Shown: piece by piece, positions 1 to 11,822 of the stretch
How the letters are laid out: every line of letters begins with the position of its first letter
Position numbering within the stretch: the first letter of the stretch is position 1
NCBI GenBank assembly: GCA_001599715.1
Contig: BCHU01000002.1
Span: 1,426,001 to 1,490,000 of the forward strand
DNA: 64,000 nucleotides
Direction of reading: 5' to 3'
Source: Phaeotremella fagi
Taxonomy: Eukaryota; Basidiomycota; Tremellomycetes; Tremellales; Phaeotremellaceae
Notes under the pieces: model-generated
What the model was told of the DNA's origin: nothing
What the model saw: the letters and a program-made list of their open reading frames with translations, nothing else
Database searches by the model: none
Translations under genes and position numbers: made by a program

Positions 1-17
1 CAATCTTGGTAATTTTA

Positions 18-1902
18 CTAAAGCTCATCATGTTCAACAACATGTTCTTCAACTTCCTCTTCATCATCTTCCTCCTCAACAGCTCTCTCGGTGATGTTAC
101 CTGATCCCCCAGCACTAGCCTTGTTATCTTCGATGAACTCGATTAAAGATTCTAAAGATCTGTCACCGGGGTAATCGATGAATTCACTTGATCCTGCTGG
201 TCGGAATTTGAGAGTTGGGAATCCTTGGACTTTGAATGGAGCTTGGGGTGGGATATCGTTTTCAGTAGCGTCCATTTGGGCACTAATCAACAAGAGTCAG
301 TGGGAGATTCATGAATAACTGGATATGACTTACATGACGATGTTATCAGCGTCAGCGTATTTTTCACCCAAAGTCTCCCAGATTGGAGCAAGACGTTCTA
401 GACGTTTACGTCAGCCAAGAAATCAAAATCTCAAACACCAGTAGTGACTCACGACAATGACCACACCAAGGAGCGAAGAATTCAGCGAAAACGTCTTTTG
501 AAGTGTCATCAAACAAGTTGTCCCAATCATCGGCAACAAGTTGATAAACTGGACCTTGAGTAGCTGGGATAGGAGCCGATTTGATAGAAGGTGGGATGTC
601 ACCTTTAACAAAGGCTTTCATAAAAGTACCAATAGCCTCAGCGGTGGTTGGACCGTTCAAAAGTGGGTATTTGGTTTGTTGAGCGAGATCCTGAACGACA
701 AAGGCTGGCCATGAATCACCAGGTAAATTAAGTGATTTACCGTGATCGAGGAATTTGATTCCATCGATCCAAACAAAGTTGACTAATCCCTTGAACTCTT
801 TGGCCAATGGTGTAAGTTCTTTAACTAATTTTTCACGGGTACTGGTAGCAGCTGGATCAACGAAGAGGTAAGCGATCGGTAAACCTTGTTCGGCGTATGA
901 ACCGAAATTTTCAGGTGAGATCTCGTCCATCAAAGGAACTGAATTGATTTTGACAAAGCTTGAGATATCGTCGAATGAGGCTGCTGAAACTGCTGAGGGA
1001 TAGAGGGCTGCTCCTTCATCGAACGATTTGTAGAGAACGATGGCGGGAAGGGAGTTGATGGCGATGTTGTCTGGGAGGGATTTGGGTTTACCACCGTAAC
1101 GACCGAAAAGGAATGAATCACGAGCTGATTCAGCGTAGTCACTGAAAGCAGCTGGGATTGGGTGTGAAGCGTCGCCGTAAGCGATGATAACACTAGTCGA
1201 TTGTCAATACCGTTCTTCATCTATACCCAAAAGTAACATACACTTTATCAGCCTTTGAGAATTCATCGTGAGAATCAGGTGTAACGTCAGTGACAGAAGG
1301 AAGACTTTGTCTATGCGGTAATCAGTACAATGGACTCTTGATAGATCCAACATCAACCCACTTGATCATATAACTAATAATGCCATCCGCCTTTCTTGGA
1401 CCAGAATAATCCGATGGTACACCGTTACGGAAAACTTTTAAAGTTGGATAACCTTGAACGCCGTAATCTGCACACAAAGCTTGTTCCTCTGTACAATCAA
1501 CTTTAGCGAGTTTGATACCTTTAGATGATTTCAATTCTGTCGCTGCTTCTTCGTAATGAGGAGCGAGACTGTAGGATTTGGGTTAGTAATCATTGCATAT
1601 TGGTAAAATGTGAAGGTAAACTTACTTTTTACAATGACCACACCCTGATTCAATTAGGTTAGTTGTGTGTCCAATATTGGATTGAGTAACTTACAAGGAG
1701 CGAAGAATCTATACGATCATGTTAGTATAGAATACTTATTCTACGACCAAGAAGATACTCACTCTACCAACGCCAAGTCTTCATTCATGACTTCCTTGGT
1801 GAAACTTGAAGCGGTTAAATCAAGAACATCACTGGCTAGTACAGATGCAAGATTTGGTAAGAGGGCCACCAGGGCGATTGATAGAGAAGAAGAGAACTTC
1901 AT
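18..1902 (-). CDS. PDI1: protein disulfide isomerase, ER lumen
   Basis: Oxidises and isomerises disulfides in secretory proteins in the ER lumen. The chain starts with a signal peptide (MKFSSSLSIALVALLPNLAS) and has two thioredoxin-type active sites, APWCGHC, one near the N-terminus and one near the C-terminus. Both are split by introns, the first across the Trp codon (about 1640-1710), the second just after its last Cys (about 465). Redox-inactive b and b' regions lie between, so the order is a-b-b'-a'. The tail is acidic and ends in HDEL, the fungal ER-retention signal. About eight short introns interrupt the gene. Length and order match classical PDI of about 500 residues. The start chosen is the Met directly before the signal peptide. 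A UPRE-like element lies about 115 bp upstream. Confidence 0.95.
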
Positions 1903-2015
1903 GATGGTGTTGGTGTTATGTTGTTGTCTAAGAGAAGGTAGTAGTATGGAATTAACAATCTTCTTATAGTATACCCGCCAGTCAGGTTACAGCTTACTCA
2001 TCCATATTTAAGCTT

Positions 2016-2029
2016 CCACGTCGACGCTG
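2016..2029 (-). promoter_or_regulatory. candidate unfolded-protein-response element upstream of PDI
   Basis: On the minus strand this reads CAGCGTCGACGTGG. It resembles both the yeast UPRE core (CAGCGTG) and the ACGTGG half of other UPR elements, about 115 bp before the PDI start. This is a motif resemblance only. PDI genes are known UPR targets, which makes it plausible. Confidence 0.3.
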
Positions 2030-2197
2030 CAAGTCCAAGTCAGTGCACGGACGCGATTGTGGCACAAGGGTAGTAAAGCTTATTTCGATTCCAGAGCAGC
2101 TCTACTTTCATACTTGCATGCATAGATATATTCATTCATTTCATGTATATGGCAAGGCCAACTCATGCTCTATATCTATTCTATGATGGTCTAGTTT

Positions 2198-3920
2198 CTA
2201 TTTACCAACTCGAATGACGACCTATAGAAAAACGTCAACATGAATATCAGTAATCCAAAACACCACTTACCTTTCCAACAATAGTCTGTTGATCTTGAGC
2301 CTCATAAGCCTATCGTTTGGTTTCAGTCACGAATCACCAGCATCGAGGAAACAGACATACATTTTTAGCATCTTTAAAATCGACAACAAGAGAAATCAAA
2401 GGTTTGATTTTGTTGATACTGATAGCATCACACATTTGTTCGAATTGCCGACGACTTCCAACATAGACACCTCGGAATGTCACGCTATTCCCAGAATGAG
2501 TTGTTTTCCGGTGAGTTTACAAGGGATCTCACCCTTTAGATAATGCTAGCATAGGTACGTTTGGTGGGATGTCGCCTTCTTTGGTACCGACAAATCCGAT
2601 TCTGAAAAGCACATTAGACATCAATTAAATGTGACATAAAAAAAAACCAGAAAGAGCTTACGAAGTGATAACACCTCCTCTACGAATAGCCTTAAAGGCT
2701 ATGTAACTCGCCATTAGCAAAAGCATCCCAAAAAGTCATGAAAGTCTAACTCACATTGTTCAACAGTCCCCGCACCTCCGACCTAATCACCATCAGTCCA
2801 TTAATCCACTAACCACCAAAAAGAATCGACACACCTCCAAAATATGTTCAGCACCTTCCGAAGTAACCTCCCAAACTTTCTTACTCCATTCAGGTGAAGT
2901 TTTGTAGTTATGAACGACGAGTTCACCGGATCCACCTGAATTCTTTGAATTCTCGATATGCTCGATGACTTTGTTTAGTTTCTCATCGGAGGAGGAGGTG
3001 ATGATTGCACGGCCTCCTGAAGCTATGGCGAACTTGAGGTCGGGTGAGTTTGTTTTTTTCCACAGTTTTTTTTGGGAATTTTCATACCTGAGCTCCGAAT
3101 ACTGAGACACCACCTGTTCCTTGAAGAACGGCTATATTGACACATCAGCTCTATGTTTTTTATGAGCAAGACAGAATGAGATCTACCAGTGTGACCAGGT
3201 TTGAAATCGATGTTACCGAAATCACCAAAAAGGGCATTCCAAGCTGTAACAGCTGCGCAAGGTAAAGTCGAAGCCTCTTCAAAAGAAAGATGTTCCGGGA
3301 TCCGTACCTAATAACACTATATCAGTATGAAGGTCGAGTGAGGGAAATCATCGAGATTAACTCACAATACCCCATTCCGGTAAAACCTTGTATTCAGTCA
3401 ACATACCGTCGATCGCACCACCTAACGCAGAAGCCGTATGAATTTTTTCATCGTAATGACCACTAATATAGGTTTGTGTGAATTGGCCCTAAGTATATAA
3501 TTTCTTGTTCAGACGCTTCATTCAGCTTTTGAGAAATTGATAAAACATACCATGACTCTATCACCTTTTTTCCATTTCCCAACGTTCTTTCCAACCTCAA
3601 CAATCTCACCCGAACCATCAGAACAAGGAATGACCTGCCCCAAAACAAAAAATCAATTGGAAGACCTTGTAAATCCATCGAAAATCCACTTACACCAGTT
3701 TTAGCACCTGGATAAACACCTTTGGCTAGTATCAAATCTCGATAATTAAGTGAAACAGCTTTCACAGCTATCAAAACCTCTCCATCTCCTGGTTTAGGGA
3801 TTTCAAGTCCACTTTCGAGAGTTAACCCATCGAATTCTTGGAGTTTGGTGAGGACGTAGCGTGAATATGTTGACTAGGATTAGCTGAATTTCATAATCTC
3901 TTTCTTACAGGATTTGTCAT
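2198..3920 (-). CDS. zinc-type alcohol dehydrogenase/quinone oxidoreductase (MDR family)
   Basis: NAD(P)-dependent medium-chain reductase; the substrate cannot be told. The start reads [16 protein letters not shown], with the first intron after codon 4. The N-terminal GroES-like half carries [16 protein letters not shown] and then [14 protein letters not shown]. The Rossmann half has [15 protein letters not shown] (a nucleotide-binding GxGxxxxG type) and later VGGAGTVEQ and GVISLIGFVG. It ends IVGKVVIRVGK. Many exons of 50-150 nt. The usual catalytic-zinc cysteine cluster is not evident in what I read, closer to quinone-reductase-like members. It is the first of three minus-strand genes in a row after PDI, with no shared function evident. 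Confidence 0.88.
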
Positions 3921-4264
3921 TTTTTTATTATTTTGTTCTCGTTTTTCGGATTGTATGACTTTTTTTCGATGGTTTGGTCACTGTATGTATAGAATCACTT
4001 TGATTATATACATATTCAACACGTCTCATCTTCGCGTGCTTGATAAGTTTACGTTGAAAATGAGGTCATGAACTGTGGATAAGGGAAGTGGAGGTGGAGG
4101 TCCCGAGTTTTTCGGACAGAAGACAGAATCGTATTCATTTCAACTTCATATTTCATACTTTCTTTCTTCGTCTAAAACCAATATCTAACAAAATTATATG
4201 AATTCCTCCTTATATTATACTTTTCAACACAAGTTTCGATTTCAATCCCGTTCTTCTAAATCCT
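3921..4264. other. intergenic: oxidoreductase promoter and sphingomyelinase 3' end
   Basis: No convincing gene. It holds the upstream region of the oxidoreductase and the downstream flank of the sphingomyelinase. AT-rich on the oxidoreductase side. Confidence 0.6.
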
Positions 4265-6812
4265 TTATTGAACACTACCGTAACCTTGTGGACAAGCCAA
4301 ACCCAAAGGTCCACTTCCACTCTAAGAAAAACCCTTATCAACACGAAACCCCAAAATCAGGAAGAACAAAAACGTCACTCACTCTCATATAACAAATCTT
4401 CGCTTGAATACAAGTAGCGGAGGTACAGTTTGGAGCCAAAACACTCATCTTACCTTGATGAGCGTTGTAAGCGTTGACAAGAGCACCGTTATCGATTTGC
4501 ATCTGTTCAGTAACTTTATGCCACCAAGTAGCGTTTAACGGTGCGTTAGTTGGCCAAGAGATGTTTTTACCGTAGGCTGCTCGAGTTGAATATTCGTATT
4601 GATAGGTGGGACCGAATTGGATTTGACTGTCTAATGCGTGGTAGGTTGAGACGTTTGAATACCAGCTGGTTATTTTTGTTAGGTTTGTCGATTGGGCTGG
4701 GGGGTGGGGTGACTCACGTGTGTGCATCGAGGATGTCCCAGGTTTCGCCGTCGACTTCGTACATTCTGAATCCGGAGTTTACTGTGGGTATGTTAGTAAG
4801 GTGGATTTTTGGATGATATAGAAAACATACAGTCGGTCAATGGTGTGATTGAAGGACCGATCTAAATGAGGTTCAGTCATGACAAACACAGTATTTCTAT
4901 ACCATCGTCACTCACCCAACCGACATTCTGAGCAGTAGCCGCCGAAGCATTGGTACCATTGTTTGAATAATAAATCATATTCTGGTCTTCATGCGTGTGA
5001 CCAAAGAACAAACCAGCGATAACATGCGAGTATCTATCCACGATCTGATAGAAAATATCCGTTGGAGCAGGTAAAGGATTGGTACCATCCCAACCTGAAA
5101 GTACATGACCAACGATATACGCTCTACTACCTTGATCCTCACATTCCTGAAGTTCACTAGCCAAGAATCTCAAGAACCCAAAATTATCCGGAGCAGTCGA
5201 ATTAATGAAAGCGAAGATATTAGCTCGATACCATAGATCAGTGTTTATAGTGATAACCCTAAGATTCTTTGCGTGAACGGCTGAATAACCTCCGTAATGT
5301 GCTTTAGCGACTACAGCGGTTTGGTCATTGATGAAATTGTTCTTCTCCCATAGACCGGCGAGATGGTTGTAATTCCAACTGAATTGGGTACTGAGCATAC
5401 CTGGGAGATTGTGGGGGGCTTCAAACGCTTGTTGGTATGAATCGTGGTTTCCGATCGCGGCGTAGAGTGGGGATCCTTTGTTCAAGGTTCTTTTCCATAG
5501 ATCGTAAAGCGCTGTTTCGGCGTATTCGATGTATGATTCAGATAACTGGGATTGTGGTTAACGTTGAGCTTTCCGTCAAAGACTTACTTGATAGTATGGA
5601 TCATGGGAAACTAGATCACCGGTGAACAAAGTCATGTTAAATCCAGTGACATTGGTACCAGTCAACACAGGGATAGCCTCAACGGCAGCAGTTCCAAGAG
5701 CCCAAGGTGTGTCACACAAGAAAGAACCGAATCTAGGTGCAGGTATTTGAACGGTGTAATTGGAATATACAGATGCAGCAGGGTTTCCAGCTCTGCAACA
5801 TAAACCTGAAGTACAGTTGGCTTCTGATCCAGTTGAATATCTTGGATCAACGTGGAAATCTGACATGTGCTTTGAGGTGTTATTGAGGACATCTAGAATG
5901 GACTTACGAGTACTTTGACTCTGTTGGTTCCCTTTGGTACTGGTGCAACAGCGTTTGAGGGTTTGGGTTTGCTCCAAAAGTAACTAGCATTGAATTTTGG
6001 CCTAAATAGTGGTGGGTGTCAACGATTCTTGCTGAAAGACGCCGAAATAAAACTCACATAGGTGGTCTAGTACATTGACTAACGGTGATGAAATTTTGAC
6101 ATAGATATTGACCATCAGCACCGGAAACATTAGCGTAAGCAAGGACTTGAGCGTAATGTGGACCTTGGGCGTTGGCGGTGTAAACATTACATCCAGCAGT
6201 GTTACTGAATTTGTAATAATTGCATAAACTGACGAGGAGATTTGGGACGAGCTAATCCACGGCTTTTAGTCAACGGAAACTGGAAAGGCACAATTAACTT
6301 ACTTGAGGAGCTTGTTTGGCAAGTTTTGAAGCTTCAACTAAAGCGTTGATACATTTGGTACAGTTGGCTGTACCGTTGCTCAGTACGATGGCTTGGATGT
6401 TGGCAGTGACATTGTTGTATAACGTAGTTGCTGCTGTACCGTTAAGTAGAATTGGGGGGTAAGAGATTGGATCGGCGGTATCGTTATTGGAGATAGTGTT
6501 TGGTGCGGTGAGATTTAAACCGAAAGTCTTGTTCTGCCGGATGTCAGTTAGCGTGCAGTATCCTTAATCCTGAGATTTTACACTTACAAGGATCGAATCA
6601 GTGATGATAGGTTGCACTTGTGAAGCGGTCTGTGTTGGGTTATTGTAATAAGCTGAGAAAAGACTTGTTACGAATACACCTTTCAACGAAATCAGTTCGG
6701 TCACTCTTTGGGCACAGGGCTGTGACTTACCGGGAGCAGTGAATGCCGAAGGACCAAGTGTTAATTGAGCATTAACGATTGACAAAGTACCAAGTAAGAT
6801 GAAGAGCTTCAT
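4265..6812 (-). CDS. secreted acid sphingomyelinase-like phosphodiesterase
   Basis: Hydrolyses a phosphodiester such as sphingomyelin to ceramide and phosphocholine, probably outside the cell or in the vacuole. Starts with a signal peptide (MKLFILLGTLSIVNAQ). A Cys-containing saposin-like region follows, then a calcineurin-like metallophosphoesterase domain with the family metal motifs in order: SDFHVDPRY, GDLVSHDPYYQ, GNHDSY, HVLSGWD and GHTHEDQ. The middle His/Asp residues are all present, so it looks active. Several N-x-T/S sites fit a glycoprotein. The last exon follows a 60-nt intron and ends YGSVQ (stop 4265-4267); without that intron the frame would run on into an unrelated tail. A TATA box lies about 90 bp before the start. 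Confidence 0.93.
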
Positions 6813-6902
6813 GACTGGTGAGTACTACTGAACTACTTCCAATGAGGATTGGTGGGTAACAATATGACCTAAGTATCCAAGAAAAAACGTTTACATCCGA
6901 TC

Positions 6903-6909
6903 TATATAT
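6903..6909 (-). promoter_or_regulatory. TATA box of sphingomyelinase gene
   Basis: TATATAG-type element on the minus strand about 90 bp upstream of the start at 6812. Position is typical for a fungal core promoter. Confidence 0.5.
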
Positions 6910-7506
6910 CAACCATCAATCTGAGACTGTATCGAATTAAGAGCCATAGGCCAATCCCGAAAACGAAACGTTCTTAAAACTGCGATGTGACCGAAAGACG
7001 TCATTCAACATTGTAGAACGTGTATATTATTCCTGGCTTAGCATTAGATTTTGAGGGTTAGGTGCCAGAGATGGGTTCTATGAATAGAATAAAGATATGA
7101 ACGTGCATTCGGTGATAAGATAGCAATTTAAATGGTCGTGTTCCTAGAGGAACAAGCTAATGACGACGAGAATTCTGAGTCGGCCGATTGGACTTCGATC
7201 ACGGTAGATTTTTGCTTGAATGGTTTTTATTCTGTAGCTGACTTGTATGACTGGGAAGCGTAACGTGGTTCCCCTCCTCCTGCGTTCATGGACTTGACAT
7301 TTCTTTGTCTTGATTTAGATTTGTCACCGAAGATTCTCTCAGTCAAAGTGGCACACCATAGAGGCTGATCGTGAGACTTCATATCCTATATTACAAAACA
7401 TTCAGAAAGCCATCAACCACCTGATTCCGCGTATCTTGTCTCAACCCTTATGTATTATCCAGATTCAGTAGTCTACTGAAAACCGTCTCTCGGAATACAT
7501 GTCGAC
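6910..7506. other. intergenic, no gene seen
   Basis: Upstream sequence of the sphingomyelinase and downstream sequence of the NmrA-like gene. I saw no open frame with splice support, no tRNA-like fold and no repeat. Confidence 0.6.
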
Positions 7507-8581
7507 CTATTGCTCTGAATAGGTCTTGCCCTTGAATTCAGTTTCAATCCATTCCTTGACAGATTTCATACTTCCGAAATTCTTTCGACATTCCTCGGGA
7601 TCAGCAATAAGAGGATGTTCCCAAATCCACTGAAAAAGATCATTTCCTTCAGTTTGAAACTTTAACCCCAAAGGAATTGAGAGAATTGACTTACACCATT
7701 CATCATGACCAGGAACGGATTAAGATTTTCCTTCTTATCATCAACCTCGCTAATCCAAAGTTTCCCATACCCACTCCCCAACCAAACATTCTTAACCTCC
7801 TCAACAGTCAAAGCATCACCTGCCAAACTGAATTCTTTCCCACAGTATTTGTCAGGATGGGCAAAACACAGAGTAGCGATTTTACCTATATCGGAGACTG
7901 CGACGAATTTTTGTAGGGTTTGGGGGTTCCAGGAGGAAGGGACGGCTGCTGAGCCGTTGGTTGTGAAGTTTTCCATGAAATTGACTGGGGAGAGGATGGT
8001 CCAGTTTATTGAGAGGGTTTGGACGTGTTTGTTGATTGGTCGGACGAAATCGAAGCTGGGGATTTTGTTGGTTTCTGTAGTGCGGGAGAGGGTATTACTC
8101 ACGGTCCAGGAGCTTCAGTTCCTGCAGTATCGACACCGCTGAAGATCAAATGCTTGACACCATGGTTGACAGCTTCATCGATGACACTGATACCTGTCCA
8201 AAAAGGTTAGACATGGGGTAAACCTGAATGACCACTCAAGTCTTGACTCACATTCCTTTGATGTATCAGGACCAACGACAACAGGATAGAGGAAAACTCC
8301 ATGAATGTTTCCAACACTTTCAAAAATGGCTTTGGGGTCGCTGATATCACCTTGAACGAGTTTGACGTTTGGTAAAGCTGATAAAGCTTTGGCTGACGAA
8401 CTTGAAATGTTACGTGTGACAGCGAAAATGTTGAATTTGTTTTCTTGTTTGTTAGCTTCGATCAAGGCCTAGATGTGATCCATGTCAGTGATAGATGTAA
8501 CCAGTCGGAAAGACCTACGTTGATCAATGAGCCACCTTGATTACCTGTAGCACCGAAGACTAAGATGTTTTGTGGTGACAT
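7507..8581 (-). CDS. NmrA-like NAD(P)-binding protein
   Basis: Rossmann-fold protein of the NmrA/HSCARG type, which senses or uses NAD(P). Relatives include nitrogen repressors and oxidoreductases, so the role is open. The start MSPQNILVFGATGNQGGSL carries the glycine-rich GATGNQG nucleotide-binding loop. Later segments typical of the family are LVQGDISDP, GVFLYPVV, ILSPVNFMENF and FVAVSDIGKIA. The catalytic YxxxK of true short-chain reductases is not seen, as in NmrA. It ends ETEFKGKTYSEQ. About 300 residues with several short introns. A TATATATA box sits 88 bp upstream, suggesting tight regulation. Confidence 0.9.
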
Positions 8582-8668
8582 GTTTTGTATACTGTGTATA
8601 TAGTTTAAAGCGATGTTATTGAGAAATGACTGAGCAGAGTGAGAACAAGTAAAAGCTGAAAGGAAGTC

Positions 8669-8676
8669 TATATATA
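8669..8676 (-). promoter_or_regulatory. TATA box of NmrA-like gene
   Basis: TATATATA on the minus strand, 88 bp upstream of the start codon at 8581. Spacing matches a core promoter element. Confidence 0.55.
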
Positions 8677-9130
8677 CTGGTAAACGCTTATGAATCGTTT
8701 ACTTTACAGATAACACATAACACACTCAAAGTCAAGTGATCACTTCTTTTAAGATTAGATCAATAGATCTCACAGGCGGCCAGCGGAATTGAATTGCTTT
8801 CTATTATCATACACAATATGTCTTGGCAACAAGAGGAAACAATCATCTGAAGGCATTTTCAGCGACTATCTCATACAAGCTGCGATAGATTCAATTTTAC
8901 ACAGGTCATCTCTCATCTCCATCACCTCTGTTCTCTACCGACTCTGACTTTCCAGCTTCTCAAGAGGTCAAGAAATTCCCAGCAATTCCAAGAAAGTCCT
9001 TCCCCCCCCCCCCCCCCAACAACTTATCTGTATCCGCCTCAATTACGTACGAGAATGGTGCCTCAATCATAAACATCTAATTTGAAAATGATCCAGTCAA
9101 CTTGTTTTCATCCTAGCCTATACTCCTTCA
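8677..9130. other. divergent intergenic region with a long poly-C run
   Basis: Separates the NmrA-like gene (minus) and SLX1 (plus). At about 9002-9017 there is an uninterrupted run of some 16 cytosines, followed by ordinary sequence. No gene seen. Confidence 0.7.
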
Positions 9131-10898
9131 ATGCTATCAGATACAGATCAAGATACAGACTCAGACCTAGATGATCTCATAGAACGTATAGAATCAGACT
9201 CAGAACAGGAGTCACAAACCAAGAAGAAATCAACTTCAACCCTTTTAAACGGGAATCACGTCTTTCCATCATTCTATGCCTGTTACCTACTTCGATCAAA
9301 GGCTACTGCAAATTCAAATAGGACCTATGTAAGTAAAGGACCCTTCAGATCTGTTGACGACTGAGATATCCCCTCTGATATAATTTAGGTAGGATCAACT
9401 CCTAACCCACCTCGACGAATTCGTCAACATAACGGTGAACTTAAGCAGGGTGCTTGGAAGACTTCAAGATTTAGACCATGGGTAAGAGTCTCTCTATCGT
9501 CCAGTTTGGATCTTTATTTGACACTTTACAGGAAATGCAAATGATAGTCTACGGGTGAGAGCACTTCTTCTACAACGATGCAACCCACTTATCAATGTTA
9601 GGTTTCCAAGTAAACTCGCTGCTTTGCAGGTAAATCAAATCCTCAGACTATTCAGATCCATAGACTGATCAAAGATTAGTTCGAATGGGCATGGCAGAAA
9701 CCTGAATTATCGCGTCATCTACGACTTCAAGATGAAGCTGGTGTAGAGTGCGGACCGATATTCAAGAAGGACGCTAAACGCAATTGGGTAGAGAGGAAGG
9801 TAACGTGAGTCGACTTCGAAACGTCAATTGATCCACAACAGTGTCGCGTATACTCTCCTAACTCGACCACCATTCTGTCATCTACCACTACATCTAAGAT
9901 TCTTCAATCAATCAACTCACGAAATCTTCAATTCAATCCTTGATCCACCTGTCGAAATCAAGAAACCCAAAAAGGGCGCAAAACCAACTCAACCATATGT
10001 TCATTTACCACTTTCGAAAAGTGTTACGATGATGGTTGATCTCGGTGGAGTTTCTGGTTCGACTGGTTTGAGAAGGGAATCGACTTTGGGGGTCAGAGGT
10101 CGTGAAGGTCCTATTGATGTTACGGATGAGACGTTTAGGAGGGGTGATAGTGTTTGGGGGAAGTGGAAAGAGTTGGAAATGAGAGTACAAGATGGTCAAA
10201 AGGTGTTTTGTGGACTTTGTCAGAAGGATTTGGATGTTTCGGTAAGTTGATAGATGATTCTTTCAAATTTCATGTTGACAAAGTGTTAGGATCATCTACG
10301 ATTCGCACTTTGTGCAGCAGTAGATCGATTCGACCCAAACTCAAATCGAAATCAAGAATGCCTCTTCGTTTCGCATTTACCATGTCTAGCAGAACGTTTC
10401 CTTAAAAAGTCCGATCCAACCGGGTCTTCTAGCGATCTCTTACCTCGAGCTGGGGATTGTCCGTCATGTAAGGAAACGCTTGAGTGGGGACAAATCATAC
10501 GAGCATGTTACGCCAGAAAAGATGGTGTTGCTCAAGAACACCTCGATCGTGAGAAGGCATTGAAGAAGAGTCTTAAATCATCACAATCGAGGAAGAAGGG
10601 GAAGGAGGTGTTGGTATCTACGACTGATGAATCTGATGAGGAGGTAGTTAAGGGGGGAGTAGTTCGACAACTGAGTTCGTTGATTTTGACAACTCCACCG
10701 AAACGCGCTAGGAAAGGTCGTCAGGTCAAGGATGAGAGTCCGAGGAAGAAACCGACAGTGAAGAGAGGAGCGGGTGTGAAGGCTAAAAGTAGAGGTGGGA
10801 GACGGAAGAGTCCAGAGGGAGGGGAGGAGGAGGATGGGGAAAGTGGGAGTGAGATGGAATGGGAGAGGTTTGAGAGGGAGATGTTAGCTATCAAATGA
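9131..10898 (+). CDS. SLX1: structure-specific endonuclease subunit SLX1
   Basis: Catalytic subunit of the SLX1-SLX4 nuclease, which cuts branched DNA such as Holliday junctions and replication forks in the nucleus. After an acidic N-terminus of about 50 residues comes a GIY-YIG domain: [10 protein letters not shown], then [20 protein letters not shown], and [11 protein letters not shown] with the conserved glutamate. The second part is a RING/PHD-like zinc finger with [17 protein letters not shown] and [12 protein letters not shown]. The tail is basic and low-complexity ([15 protein letters not shown]) and ends EREMLAIK. Introns are short, and the one at about 10243 joins VS to DHLRFALCA. 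The start is the first Met after a pyrimidine-rich leader. SLX4 is not in the window. Confidence 0.93.
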
Positions 10899-10982
10899 TT
10901 TTTATCTTTGGTGGACAATACCATGCATGATATATACCGTCGTAATCGTTACATCTCGAACCCGAGAATCCTAAATACCACT

Positions 10983-11537
10983 TCACGAATCATCCTTGGA
11001 ACCAGTTTTGTCTTGAATAGTCAATCCGTTCAATTTGATACCAGTATCACCAATTCCATCATCACCAATCTGACCCTTCTTCTCTGCATTAACACCAGGT
11101 TCCTGTTGGTAATCTTTCTTCTCCTCGTCCTCTTTCTTCTCTCCGTCAACAACAGATTCGTGTTCTTGGTTGACCTTAACCGCCTCCTTCTCTAATTCTT
11201 CACCAGCTTGAATCCCCTCCCCAATCTCCTGAGCAGAAACGAAAGATCGATTATCATCATCCTCCTCTTCAGACGTAGCGTAATCTTCCCAATCGAGCTA
11301 GAAAAAATCAATCATCAGTATTAATACACACCAAGACAAAAAGTTTTAACCTACATAATCATAGATGACCCTAACGATTAAACTGCAACTAGGACAAATA
11401 GCGATTTCCTCACCATCCCTTAATTGAGATTTGGAGATTTCGAATCGATCACCACATGGACATGGATAGTGGAACACTCTGTTTATTGGATCCCAAACGA
11501 AATCTTCAATCTCTACTTCGTCGTAGTACGAGACCAT
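10983..11537 (-). CDS. DPH3: DPH3/KTI11 CSL zinc-finger protein
   Basis: Electron donor for the first step of diphthamide synthesis on eEF2 and partner of Elongator (tRNA wobble uridine modification), in the cytosol. The first 60 residues are the CSL domain: [16 protein letters not shown], then [12 protein letters not shown] and CPSCSLIV, giving the CxC...CxxC zinc site. One intron of about 57 nt follows IYDY. The second exon is an acidic, lysine-rich tail of about 100 residues ([20 protein letters not shown]) that the short yeast protein does not have. I chose the Met at 11537; the frame stays open further upstream, but that stretch does not match the family. Confidence 0.92.
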
Positions 11538-11822
11538 ATTTTGAGGATTAGTCGGAATTTTTTGTTGTTGGTTGGAAAAAGTTGAAAAATTAGTTACGAT
11601 ACACCTTACTATTATGGGTGGCAAAAATGTTAAATGTGAGGACGAAATAGATTTTAACGAGTGGCAGGTGGATGTTGGCGATTGACAAGTACAAGTACAA
11701 ATACAAGTATGTTACAATTGTACAAGCTTCGAACGCTATAATGATTCTCAGCTTGCACAGAGCATAAATAAAGTACCAATCCACATCCTCTGATCGACTT
11801 ATACACTACAAAATACTTGTTA

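Noticed and set aside
7705..8142. Long plus-strand frame within the NmrA-like gene
   Set aside because: Antisense shadow of a clear coding region.
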